Assembly: GCA_028715095.1 (NCBI GenBank)
Contig: JAQUSM010000045.1
Coordinates: 1-7,682, forward strand
DNA: 7,682 bases
Reading direction: 5' to 3'
From: Candidatus Omnitrophota bacterium
Lineage (GTDB): Bacteria; Omnitrophota; Gorgyraeia; Gygaellales; Profunditerraquicolaceae
The translations under genes and the position numbers were made by a program. Each line of letters starts with the position of its first letter. Position 1 is the stretch's first letter. A model generated the notes under the pieces. It was not told the origin of the DNA. It saw only the letters and a program-made list of their open reading frames with translations, and did not search any database. Positions 1 to 5,519 of the stretch are shown here, piece by piece.

Positions 1-1308
1 GGTATCGTAGTGAATAACAACGGCAATTTATCCCTTACCAAGGGCATGGGTTTAGTAAATGATGTTTTCAATGAAGCGCTTTTAAATAAAATGAAAGGCA
101 GGATAGCGGTAGGCCATGTGCGTTATTCTACCACCGGCTCCAGCGTCCTTAAAAATGCCCAGCCGCTTTTAATTGATTATGCCAAAGGCTCTATCTGCAT
201 AGCCCATAATGGTAACCTGGTGAATTCTACGGAGTTGCGCAGGCATCTGGAAGAGACAGGTTCGATATTTCAGACTACCACTGATTCCGAGATTATTATC
301 CATCTTATGGCCCGCGGAAAATCCCGCAACCTGGACGAGAGCTTATTATACGCGTTACAAAAGATCCGGGGGGCTTACTCGCTTTTATTAATGGATAAAC
401 GTAACTTGATCGGGGTAAGGGACCCCTGGGGATTCAGGCCGCTTGCGCTGGGAAAACTAGGGGATTCCTGGTGCCTGGCATCTGAAACCTGCGCTTTTGA
501 TTTGATTGGGGCCAAATTCGTGCGTCCGGTTGAGCCGGGCGAGATAATTTTTATTAACGAAGACGGCTTAAGGTCGATCAGGCCCAAAGAGTGGAGGGCA
601 GGGCACAGGCATGCGCATTGCATATTCGAGCATGTTTATTTTTCCCGGCCCGATTCCAATGTTTTCGGCGAGACAGTGCATACGGTGCGCAAGAAGTTAG
701 GGGCGCAATTAGCCAGAGAATTTCCGGTGAAGGCGGATTTTGTGGTGCCTGTGCCGGACTCAGGGTATTCCGCGGCATTAGGTTATGCGCAGGAGTCAGG
801 GATTCCCCTGGAAATGGGGATCATCCGTAACCATTATGTAGGCAGGACTTTTATTCAACCGGCGCAGGATTCGCGCGACCTGGGCGTGCGCGTAAAATTT
901 AATCTTCTTAAAGATGTCTTGCGCGGTAAGAAAATCGTTATTGTCGATGATTCCATCGTGCGCGGGACAACCTCGAAGATCCGCGTGCGTAATTTGCGTA
1001 AAGCAGGAGTAAAACAGGTGCACCTTATGATATCCTGTCCGCCCCATAAATTCCCCTGTTATTACGGCATAGACTTTCATAAATCGAATGAACTTATTGC
1101 CAACAGGTTAACTTCGTTAGGTCAAATTAAAGAGTATCTGGGGGTAGATAGCCTGGGTTATTTAAGCTTGGAGGGGATGCTTAAATGCCTTAAATACAAA
1201 AAGAGCGATTATTGCACTGCCTGCTGGACAGGGAAATATCCGTTGATAGCCGAGAAAAGGCAGGGGAAGTTTTCACTGGAGAACCATTGTTGCGGACAAG
1301 GGGAGTGA
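1..1308 (+). CDS. purF: Amidophosphoribosyltransferase (glutamine PRPP amidotransferase), 5'-truncated by window edge
   Basis: This enzyme makes 5-phosphoribosylamine from PRPP and glutamine, the first committed step of purine synthesis in the cytosol. The frame is open from base 1 and starts in mid-protein: by comparison with Bacillus subtilis PurF about 31 residues of the mature enzyme, including the nucleophile Cys1, lie upstream. GTG at 10 is not the real start. Visible glutaminase motifs are HVRYSTTG (from about fragment residue 39) and AHNGNLVN (68-75). The PRPP-binding loop VIVDDSIVRGTTS is at residues 313-325. Cysteines at 207, 353, 405 and 408 (the last two as CTAC) match the four ligands of the [4Fe-4S] cluster of the B. 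subtilis-type enzyme, so this is the Fe-S class; any propeptide lies outside the window. The C-terminal TGKYP is also conserved. The stop codon is followed at once by a hairpin and then purM. Confidence 0.97.
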   Translation, partial: GIVVNNNGNLSLTKGMGLVNDVFNEALLNKMKGRIAVGHVRYSTTGSSVLKNAQPLLIDYAKGSICIAHNGNLVNSTELRRHLEETGSIFQTTTDSEIIIHLMARGKSRNLDESLLYALQKIRGAYSLLLMDKRNLIGVRDPWGFRPLALGKLGDSWCLASETCAFDLIGAKFVRPVEPGEIIFINEDGLRSIRPKEWRAGHRHAHCIFEHVYFSRPDSNVFGETVHTVRKKLGAQLAREFPVKADFVVPVPDSGYSAALGYAQESGIPLEMGIIRNHYVGRTFIQPAQDSRDLGVRVKFNLLKDVLRGKKIVIVDDSIVRGTTSKIRVRNLRKAGVKQVHLMISCPPHKFPCYYGIDFHKSNELIANRLTSLGQIKEYLGVDSLGYLSLEGMLKCLKYKKSDYCTACWTGKYPLIAEKRQGKFSLENHCCGQGE

Positions 1309-1334
1309 GTATTCCGGCGAATAAGCCGGAATAC
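1309..1334 (+). other. Perfect intercistronic hairpin between purF and purM
   Basis: GTATTCCGGC (1309-1318) and GCCGGAATAC (1325-1334) are exact reverse complements around a GAATAA loop, giving a 10-bp stem and 6-nt loop that begins on the base after the purF stop. No T-run follows, so it does not look like an intrinsic terminator. It may instead be an mRNA-processing or stability stem, or a dispersed repeat. The 34 nt from here to purM are GC-rich and carry its GGAGG at 1359-1363. Confidence 0.7.
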
Positions 1335-1368
1335 GCTTACGAGCGCCCAGCGAGCCGGGGAGGGTATA

Positions 1369-2364
1369 ATGAAAATAACTTACAAAAAATCAGGCGTGGA
1401 TATTGCCAGCGCCGGTGTTTTTAAGTCTAAGATCAAGCCGCTGGCCAGAAAATCTTTTCGGCCGGAAGTTTTAAAAGATATCGGCGGGTTTGGAAGCTTT
1501 TTCCGGCTGGACAGGAAGAGATTCAAGGATCCGGTCCTGGTTTCATCAACTGACGGCGTGGGCACAAAATTAAAGATCGCGGAACTGGCCAATAAGCACG
1601 ACACAGTTGGGATCGATGCCGTGGCAATGAATGTAAATGATATTCTTTGCACCGGGGCCGAACCGTTATTTTTCCTGGACTATATCGCTTTTTCAAAAGT
1701 CAAGGAAGATGTCCTGGTGGATGTGGTTAAAGGGATAAATCGCGGTTGTATCGAATCAGGCTGTTCATTAATCGGAGGAGAGACAGCCCAGATGCCCGGG
1801 ATGTATGGCTCGGGCGAATACGATATTGCCGGTTTTTGCGTGGGAGCAGTTGAACGGAATCAGATCATTGACGGCAGCGGAATCAAACCGGGCGACGTAG
1901 TCATAGGCTTGGAATCAAGCGGCATTCACTCTAACGGCTATTCTTTGGTGCGGGCAGCCTTGTCTCAGAATGAACTCCGGAGGATGAGCCAAGAGCTGCT
2001 TACGCCGACCCGCATTTACGTAAAGCAGGTCTTAAGCTTATTGCCTGATAAGAACATAAAAGGCATTGCCCATATTACCGGCGGAGCTTTTTACGACAAG
2101 ATCAGCCGTATTTTGCCTAATCACGTGAATGTGATAATCGAAAAACGTTCCTGGAGCGTGCCGAAGATCTTTCGTTTGATCCAGAATAAAGGCAATGTCC
2201 CTGAACGGGAAATGTACCACACCTTAAACATGGGTATTGGCATGGTTTTGATCGTTACAACCGGCGCGGCAAAGTCAATAATCGCCAAACTCAAGGACCA
2301 AAAACTTAAATCTTGGATTATCGGAGAAGTTGTAAAAGGGAATAAGAGGGTCGGGGTTGTTTAA
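1369..2364 (+). CDS. purM: Phosphoribosylformylglycinamidine cyclo-ligase (AIR synthetase)
   Basis: PurM closes the imidazole ring: FGAM plus ATP gives AIR, step 5 of purine synthesis, as a cytosolic dimer. The 331-residue product is slightly shorter than E. coli PurM (345). It aligns along its whole length, the missing residues falling near 196-206 before TPTRIYV. Family landmarks are YKKSGVDI at 5-12, the ATP-binding segment STDGVGTKLKIA at 60-71, GAEPLFFLDY at 96-105, GGETAQMPGMY at 136-146, SNGYSLVR at 188-195, TPTRIYVK at 212-219, ITGGAF at 236-241 and the C-terminal MYHTLNMGIGM at 282-292. The ATG at 1369 is supported by GGAGG at 1359-1363 with a 5-nt spacer and by the family's usual N-terminus. 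It lies 60 nt after purF and is probably in one transcript with it. The next gene is not a purine gene, so the operon is interrupted here. Confidence 0.97.
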   Translation: MKITYKKSGVDIASAGVFKSKIKPLARKSFRPEVLKDIGGFGSFFRLDRKRFKDPVLVSSTDGVGTKLKIAELANKHDTVGIDAVAMNVNDILCTGAEPLFFLDYIAFSKVKEDVLVDVVKGINRGCIESGCSLIGGETAQMPGMYGSGEYDIAGFCVGAVERNQIIDGSGIKPGDVVIGLESSGIHSNGYSLVRAALSQNELRRMSQELLTPTRIYVKQVLSLLPDKNIKGIAHITGGAFYDKISRILPNHVNVIIEKRSWSVPKIFRLIQNKGNVPEREMYHTLNMGIGMVLIVTTGAAKSIIAKLKDQKLKSWIIGEVVKGNKRVGVV

Positions 2365-2367
2365 AGA

Positions 2368-2380
2368 GGAAACTGTTTCT
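2368..2380 (+). repeat. GGAAACTGTTTCT palindromic repeat, copy 1 (upstream of SPFH gene)
   Basis: The 13-mer contains the odd-centred palindrome GAAACtGTTTC. It starts 4 nt after the purM stop and ends 26 nt before the SPFH start. Its exact reverse complement lies just after the SPFH stop (3289-3301), and a third copy of the 12-mer core is at 3331-3342. It could be a protein-binding dyad or an element end; the sequence does not decide which. Confidence 0.65.
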
Positions 2381-2406
2381 AGGGCATTAACAAGCGGAGG
2401 TGGGTT

Positions 2407-3282
2407 ATGAGCATTATCCCTGTGGTAGTTGCGGCGATAGTCGTTATTTTCTTAATGGGCGTTAGGATTGTCCGTCCTACGCACCGCGGGCTGGTTGAGA
2501 GGTTCGGAAAATATAACCGTTTCGCCAACCCCGGTTTTAACTGGGTCTTCCCCGTTATTGAGAATATGTACCAGGTGAATATTACCGAACAGATGGTTGA
2601 TGCCGAGCCGCAGGAGATCATCACCAATGATAATCTTAATGCCAAGGTTGACGCGCAGGTTTATTTTAAGGTCAAGGCAGACGAAGAAAGCGTGAAGAGC
2701 TCGCAATATAATGTCAACAACTACCAGTGGCAGATCGTTAATCTTGCCCGCACCACATTAAGGAATATTATCGGTACCCTGACCTTAAAGTCCGCGAACA
2801 GCGAAAGGGGCAAGATCAACGCCGAGTTGCATACCACCCTGCGCCAGGAAACCGGGACCTGGGGGTTAGAGATCGTGCGCACCGAGTTAAAAGAGATCGA
2901 TCCGCCTAAAGACGTGCAGGAGACGATGAATAAGGTGGTCAAGGCTGAGAACGAAAAGATCGCGGCCATTGATTTTGCTACCGCCACTGAGACCGCGGCT
3001 GACGGGCAAAAACGCGCGGAGATCAAGAAGGCCGAAGGTGTAAAGCAGGCCCGCATCCTTGAAGCTGAAGGCGAGGCAAGCGCGATCAAATTGGTTAACC
3101 AGGCGGCTGAAGAATATTTTGTGGGCAATGCGCAAGTGCTGCGCAAGCTCGAAGCAGTTGAAAAGTCACTGCAGAATAACGCGAAAATCGTGGTCCCGGC
3201 AAATACGGAATTAGTCAATGTAATAGGTGAAATGGCCGGTTTCTTGCCGATTAAGCAAAAAGAAGAAAAGCCGGGGAAATAA
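2407..3282 (+). CDS. SPFH/Band 7 (stomatin-prohibitin, QmcA-like) membrane-anchored protein
   Basis: The 291-residue product has one N-terminal hydrophobic segment (about residues 3-19) and then a Band 7 domain (about 20-180) that opens with RIVRPTHRGLVERFGKY. Inside it are NPGFNWVFPVI, VDAQVYFKV and NLARTTLRNIIGTLTL. An Ala/Glu/Lys-rich stretch with coiled-coil character (about 175-255, with repeated AEG/AEGEA words) follows, then a short charged tail ending KQKEEKPGK. Length and order fit the QmcA/stomatin group, which forms membrane-bound oligomers linked to microdomain organisation and protease control; the exact role here is unknown. Stomatin-like genes often neighbour an NfeD gene, and none is in the window. 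The start is supported by GGAGG at 2396-2400, 6 nt before ATG. It begins 42 nt after purM but has no known purine role. It is bracketed by inverted copies of a 13-bp palindromic repeat. Confidence 0.92.
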   Translation: MSIIPVVVAAIVVIFLMGVRIVRPTHRGLVERFGKYNRFANPGFNWVFPVIENMYQVNITEQMVDAEPQEIITNDNLNAKVDAQVYFKVKADEESVKSSQYNVNNYQWQIVNLARTTLRNIIGTLTLKSANSERGKINAELHTTLRQETGTWGLEIVRTELKEIDPPKDVQETMNKVVKAENEKIAAIDFATATETAADGQKRAEIKKAEGVKQARILEAEGEASAIKLVNQAAEEYFVGNAQVLRKLEAVEKSLQNNAKIVVPANTELVNVIGEMAGFLPIKQKEEKPGK

Positions 3283-3288
3283 TTAGCC

Positions 3289-3301
3289 AGAAACAGTTTC
3301 C
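3289..3301 (+). repeat. AGAAACAGTTTCC palindromic repeat, copy 2 (inverted, after SPFH gene)
   Basis: This is the exact reverse complement of the 13-mer at 2368-2380 and lies 6 nt after the SPFH stop codon. With copy 3 (3331-3342) it forms a 12-bp inverted repeat around a 29-nt loop, which could fold as an RNA hairpin at the end of the SPFH transcript. Confidence 0.65.
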
Positions 3302-3330
3302 GTAGTAGTATTTCTTCCGAAGGCTGGTCA

Positions 3331-3343
3331 GGAAACTGTTTCG
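3331..3343 (+). repeat. GGAAACTGTTTCG palindromic repeat, copy 3
   Basis: The first 12 bases equal copy 1 and are the reverse complement of 3290-3301. The copy is followed by the pyrimidine-rich run CGCCTTTGTTCTTT. The pair 3290-3301/3331-3342 might therefore act as a weak terminator-like hairpin, though the 29-nt loop is long for an intrinsic terminator. Confidence 0.6.
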
Positions 3344-3355
3344 CCTTTGTTCTTT

Positions 3356-3598
3356 AATGAATCTATCGTTTTGCTCGCTTAGTTTTTGATATTTTGCTCT
3401 CAGGGTGTTGCTCGCGCGCTGAAAATTTTCGCCGAGTGCTACGGTTTACGGCTCTCTCCCGGAAGGACTTACGCAAGGTGCAATTCCTCCGTTCGCCGTA
3501 AATCCTTGCACTCATCTGCCGAAAATTTTCTAATGCGCGCTCCCAACACCCTTCGGCAAAATATCCATAGCAACGCTTGAACAAGCGCTAGATTCATT
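3356..3598. repeat. 243-bp quasi-palindromic (long inverted repeat) element, MITE-like
   Basis: The two halves are imperfect reverse complements about a centre near 3476. Matching blocks, in order inward, are AATGAATCTA 3356-3365 with 3589-3598; GATATTTTGC 3388-3397 with 3556-3565; AGGGTGTTG 3402-3410 with 3544-3552; GCGCGC 3414-3419 with 3535-3540; GAAAATTTTCG 3421-3431 with 3520-3530; TTTACGGC 3445-3452 with 3495-3502. Spacing between blocks is nearly conserved, with only 1-4 nt indels. The 42-nt centre (3453-3494) is not clearly paired. The element fills most of the 379-nt gap between the SPFH and TIR genes. I see no clear target-site duplication and no transposase, so it is either a non-autonomous repeat or a very long RNA hairpin. 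Open frames on both strands inside it look like by-products of the palindrome, since neither resembles a protein family. Confidence 0.8.
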
Positions 3599-3661
3599 TG
3601 TAGAAAGAAATAAGCTATCGTAAGTATTTCGATTAGACGTAGTGATCTTTAAGAGGAACAA

Positions 3662-4612
3662 ATGAGTAAAAAGTTTGAATTCGATATTGCTTTATCATTT
3701 GCTGGTGAAGATAGAGGTTATGTTGAGAAAACCGCTGAGGTATTAAAAAAAATGGGTTTTCGCATATTCTATGATAAATATGAACTTGTTACTCTTTGGG
3801 GTAAAGATTTGTATGTGCATCTTCAGGAAATATATTCTAAACGGGCGAGATATACTGTTATGTTTATATCTAAATATTATGCAAAGAAACTTTGGACAAG
3901 CCATGAAAGAAAAAGTGCTCAAGCGCGCGCTTTTCGGGAGCGCAATGAATACATATTACCAGCTAGATTTGACAAAACTAGCCTCCCCGGGTTGTTGCCA
4001 ACTGTCGGATATATTGAATTGATTGGCCTAAAACCAAAAATATTAGCAAAGATAATTAAGGAGAAGGTTGGCCGTATACAAAGGCCGGAATATTTTCCTT
4101 CGGAACCAAATCGTTTATATAAGTTGTTAAATGCTACTTCTGTGGATGAAAAAAGAAGAGTATTTAGTGTCGCAGAGTCATTCTTTGACTCTCTCTTATT
4201 GATGACTAAGAAAGAAAGAAAAATTTTGGCCCTCGCTATAGCTAATGCCTGTCCTTGTGGAATCCCTAAGGATGTCCATTTTAATATAGAATATCTCTCT
4301 AGAGTTGCCTCTTTGTCTAGGGATGAGATTATTTCTTTATTTTCACGGCTTGATTGCTTAGGTATAGAGTCTTCAGTTTATAAATTTAAAAAAAGCTATC
4401 ATAGCTTAGGACAAGATAGAGTTGAGGGTTTGAAGATTAAGTTTCGTTCTTTAATTATTAATGCTGAACCCAATACTACCTATATAATGCTAGCGATTTT
4501 TGAGTGTTTAGCAAGTGTTGCATGTCCGAATTGTACTTTAAAAGCTTTTGAAGTAGTCGATTTTTCTGCTTTGGGCAGTCACACATGTTTTCCAGAAAAG
4601 ATAAGAAATTGA
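3662..4612 (+). CDS. TIR-domain protein with uncharacterised C-terminal domain (probable stress or defence effector)
   Basis: The 316-residue product opens with a bacterial TIR domain (about 6-137): FDIALSFAGEDR at 7-18, FRIFYDKYELVTLWGKDL at 33-50 (BB-loop region), YTVMFISKYYAKKLW at 64-78 and EYILPARFD at 96-104. W78-x3-E82 places Glu82 where NAD-cleaving TIR domains such as SARM1 have their catalytic Glu (W-x3-E), so NADase activity is plausible but unproven. Residues 150-316 are mostly helical-looking with a possible winged-helix-like stretch (182-240) and Cys at 197, 199, 282, 288 and 291; CPNC at 288-291 might bind metal. There is no signal peptide or membrane segment. ATG at 3662 follows GAGG at 3653-3656 with a 5-nt spacer. 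The gene is visibly richer in A+T and in codons such as TTA, ATA and AAA than the pur genes, and sits between two palindromic repeats, which suggests horizontal acquisition. No partner effector or sensor gene adjoins it. Confidence 0.92.
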   Translation: MSKKFEFDIALSFAGEDRGYVEKTAEVLKKMGFRIFYDKYELVTLWGKDLYVHLQEIYSKRARYTVMFISKYYAKKLWTSHERKSAQARAFRERNEYILPARFDKTSLPGLLPTVGYIELIGLKPKILAKIIKEKVGRIQRPEYFPSEPNRLYKLLNATSVDEKRRVFSVAESFFDSLLLMTKKERKILALAIANACPCGIPKDVHFNIEYLSRVASLSRDEIISLFSRLDCLGIESSVYKFKKSYHSLGQDRVEGLKIKFRSLIINAEPNTTYIMLAIFECLASVACPNCTLKAFEVVDFSALGSHTCFPEKIRN

Positions 4613-4623
4613 ATGATGATAAA

Positions 4624-4670
4624 GGGTATGTCCAGAATTCCGGGAATTCTGGGGACACAATACTTAATTG
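4624..4670 (+). repeat. REP-like hairpin element (IS200/RAYT-type palindrome)
   Basis: CCAGAATTC (4632-4640) and GAATTCTGG (4644-4652) pair around a 3-nt CGG centre. TGTCC (4629-4633) can also pair with GGACA (4653-4657) if two G residues bulge. A tail ACACAATACTTAATTG follows. This architecture, a GTCC...GAATTC...GGAC hairpin with a flanking AT-rich tail, resembles palindromes associated with REP-associated (Y1/IS200-like) tyrosine transposases. No transposase is present here. It starts 11 nt after the TIR stop and may be a solitary mobilised copy. Confidence 0.55.
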
Positions 4671-4672
4671 TC

Positions 4673-4838
4673 CTTTAGCGGGTGGCGAGCGACACTTGGA
4701 GCAGGACGTCCGCAGGCCGGAGCGGGCAGGGTTGCCCGGCTAAAGTAGATTAGGCAGAGCGCAGGCCGAGGAGCCGAGCGCGATTTTTCACGCTGGGAAA
4801 AATCGTGCGTTCCTGCGGAAAGTGTCCTCGACAGGACC
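4673..4838 (+). other. GC-rich intergenic stretch with nested stem-loops (possible structured leader of the cupin gene)
   Basis: Several complementary segments are visible. CTTTAGC-GGG (4673-4682) pairs with CCC-g-GCTAAAG (4735-4745, one bulge). CGGGCA (4723-4728) pairs with TGCCCG (4733-4738) around a GGGT loop. CGATTTTTC (4781-4789) pairs with GAAAAATCG (4797-4805), extended by three pairs including one G-T. That stem is enclosed by CGCAGG (4760-4765, or 4711-4716) with CCTGCG (4812-4817), and possibly by GACACTT (4691-4697) with AAGTGTC (4820-4826). GTCCT (4824-4828) pairs with AGGAC (4833-4837). I recognise no known riboswitch or ncRNA. Base composition changes sharply from the AT-rich TIR gene to this stretch. 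Confidence 0.4.
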
Positions 4839-4856
4839 CGCGTAAGGGCTTAGGAT

Positions 4857-5174
4857 ATGAACATTATCGAAGAAGCGAATAATTTGGGGAGCTTGATTGA
4901 TTATCAGGATGGCTCGGTTGTAAGCAAGGAAGTCATCAAGAAGGATAAGGGTACGGTGACGCTCTTTGCTTTTGATAAGGGGCAGGGATTGAGCGAACAT
5001 ACCGCGCCATTTGCCGCGCTGGTTTATATTTTTGACGGAAGCTCGGAAATTACGATTGCCGGAAAGGCGCATAATCTAAATACGGGTGAAGCCATTATTA
5101 TGCCGGCGAATAAGCCGCACTCTTTAAAGGCTATCGAGCGTTTTAAGATGCTTTTAGTAATGATTAAAACTTGA
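4857..5174 (+). CDS. Small single-domain cupin protein
   Basis: The 105-residue product is a single cupin_2-type beta-barrel with no other domain. The first cupin motif is degenerate, GLSEHTAPFAALVYIFDG (44-61), with one His (H48) instead of HxH. The second is GEAIIMPANKPHSLKA (77-92), with H88. Two His ligands suggest a metal or small-ligand site that differs from classic dioxygenase cupins; the substrate is unknown. No signal peptide is visible, so it is likely cytosolic. The nearest ribosome binding site to ATG 4857 is AAGGG at 4844-4848 (8-nt spacer); AGGA at 4852-4855 is too close. Its bases resemble the pur genes, not the TIR gene. It is 15 nt from the next gene and probably heads a short run of small genes ending in purD-purE. 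No purine role can be read from the sequence. Confidence 0.88.
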   Translation: MNIIEEANNLGSLIDYQDGSVVSKEVIKKDKGTVTLFAFDKGQGLSEHTAPFAALVYIFDGSSEITIAGKAHNLNTGEAIIMPANKPHSLKAIERFKMLLVMIKT

Positions 5175-5189
5175 TAAGAAGGGACAGGG

Positions 5190-5519
5190 ATGTTATTAAT
5201 TATTAAGCAGAAGGCAAATGAGGATACCTTGAGGATTATTTCCGAAGACCTTGATGGTTATATTAAAGTTGTGGTTGACATAAAGCGTAAAATTTTATCT
5301 GCCGGCGGAAAGTTGCATGTTGACGGAGAAAGTTTGCTTTTAAAAGACGGGAGTAAGCAGGTTGATTTGTGGGGCGCAGGTATAGATTTAGAAACTAATG
5401 AAATCGATTTTGATTCAATGATTAATTTGAGGCCGGCTCAAGCTAACCCGAGCAGGGAAGTATTGGATCAATCGATTCGTAAGGATATGGAAGCAATAAT
5501 CAGGAGTTTGTTAAAATAA
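5190..5519 (+). CDS. DUF5674-family protein
   Basis: This 109-residue protein has the features I associate with DUF5674: an N-terminal beta strand MLLIIKQK; YIKVVVDIKRKILSAGGKLHVDG at about 24-46; LLLKDGSKQVDLWGAG at 49-64; and an IDFDSMINLRP segment at 72-82 followed by a helical C-terminus. The function of the family is unknown. The conserved acidic and His positions around VDI...GGKLH...DGSKQ.DLWG may form an active or binding site, but this is inference. It lacks a signal peptide and membrane segments. It starts 15 nt after the cupin gene, with a GAAGGGA ribosome binding site at 5178-5184. Its stop codon overlaps the next start by one base (TAATG), so translation of the two is probably coupled. 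Confidence 0.82.
   Translation: MLLIIKQKANEDTLRIISEDLDGYIKVVVDIKRKILSAGGKLHVDGESLLLKDGSKQVDLWGAGIDLETNEIDFDSMINLRPAQANPSREVLDQSIRKDMEAIIRSLLK

Noticed and set aside
10..12. GTG at 10 as the start of purF
   Set aside because: The frame is open to base 1, the upstream codons (G-I-V) match the PurF family, and starting here would remove the catalytic N-terminal Cys; the gene is simply cut by the window.
1335..1368. Similarity of GC-rich words (GAGCGC, CGAG, CCGG) here and at 4681-4780, suggesting one repeat family
   Set aside because: Only short words are shared and no continuous alignment was seen, so a common origin is not supported.
2721..3218. 165-aa minus-strand open frame within the SPFH gene
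   Set aside because: It is antisense to the Ala/Glu-rich coding region of a well-supported SPFH protein; such frames commonly stay open by codon bias.
3363..3584. Open reading frames on both strands inside the large palindrome (73 aa on - at 3363-3584, 64 aa on + at 3386-3580)
   Set aside because: They coincide with the inverted repeat, have no good ribosome binding site and resemble no family; stop-free frames on both strands are a by-product of the palindrome.
3599..3650. Possible sigma-70 promoter before the TIR gene (TTGTAG at 3598-3603 with TAAGTA at 3621-3626)
   Set aside because: The -10 candidate matches the consensus poorly (two of six positions), so I do not report it as a promoter.
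3283..4856. CRISPR array, toxin-antitoxin pair or complete multi-gene defence system around the TIR gene
   Set aside because: There are no regularly spaced direct repeats, no second effector or sensor gene, and no nuclease, cyclase or antitoxin-like frame beside it.
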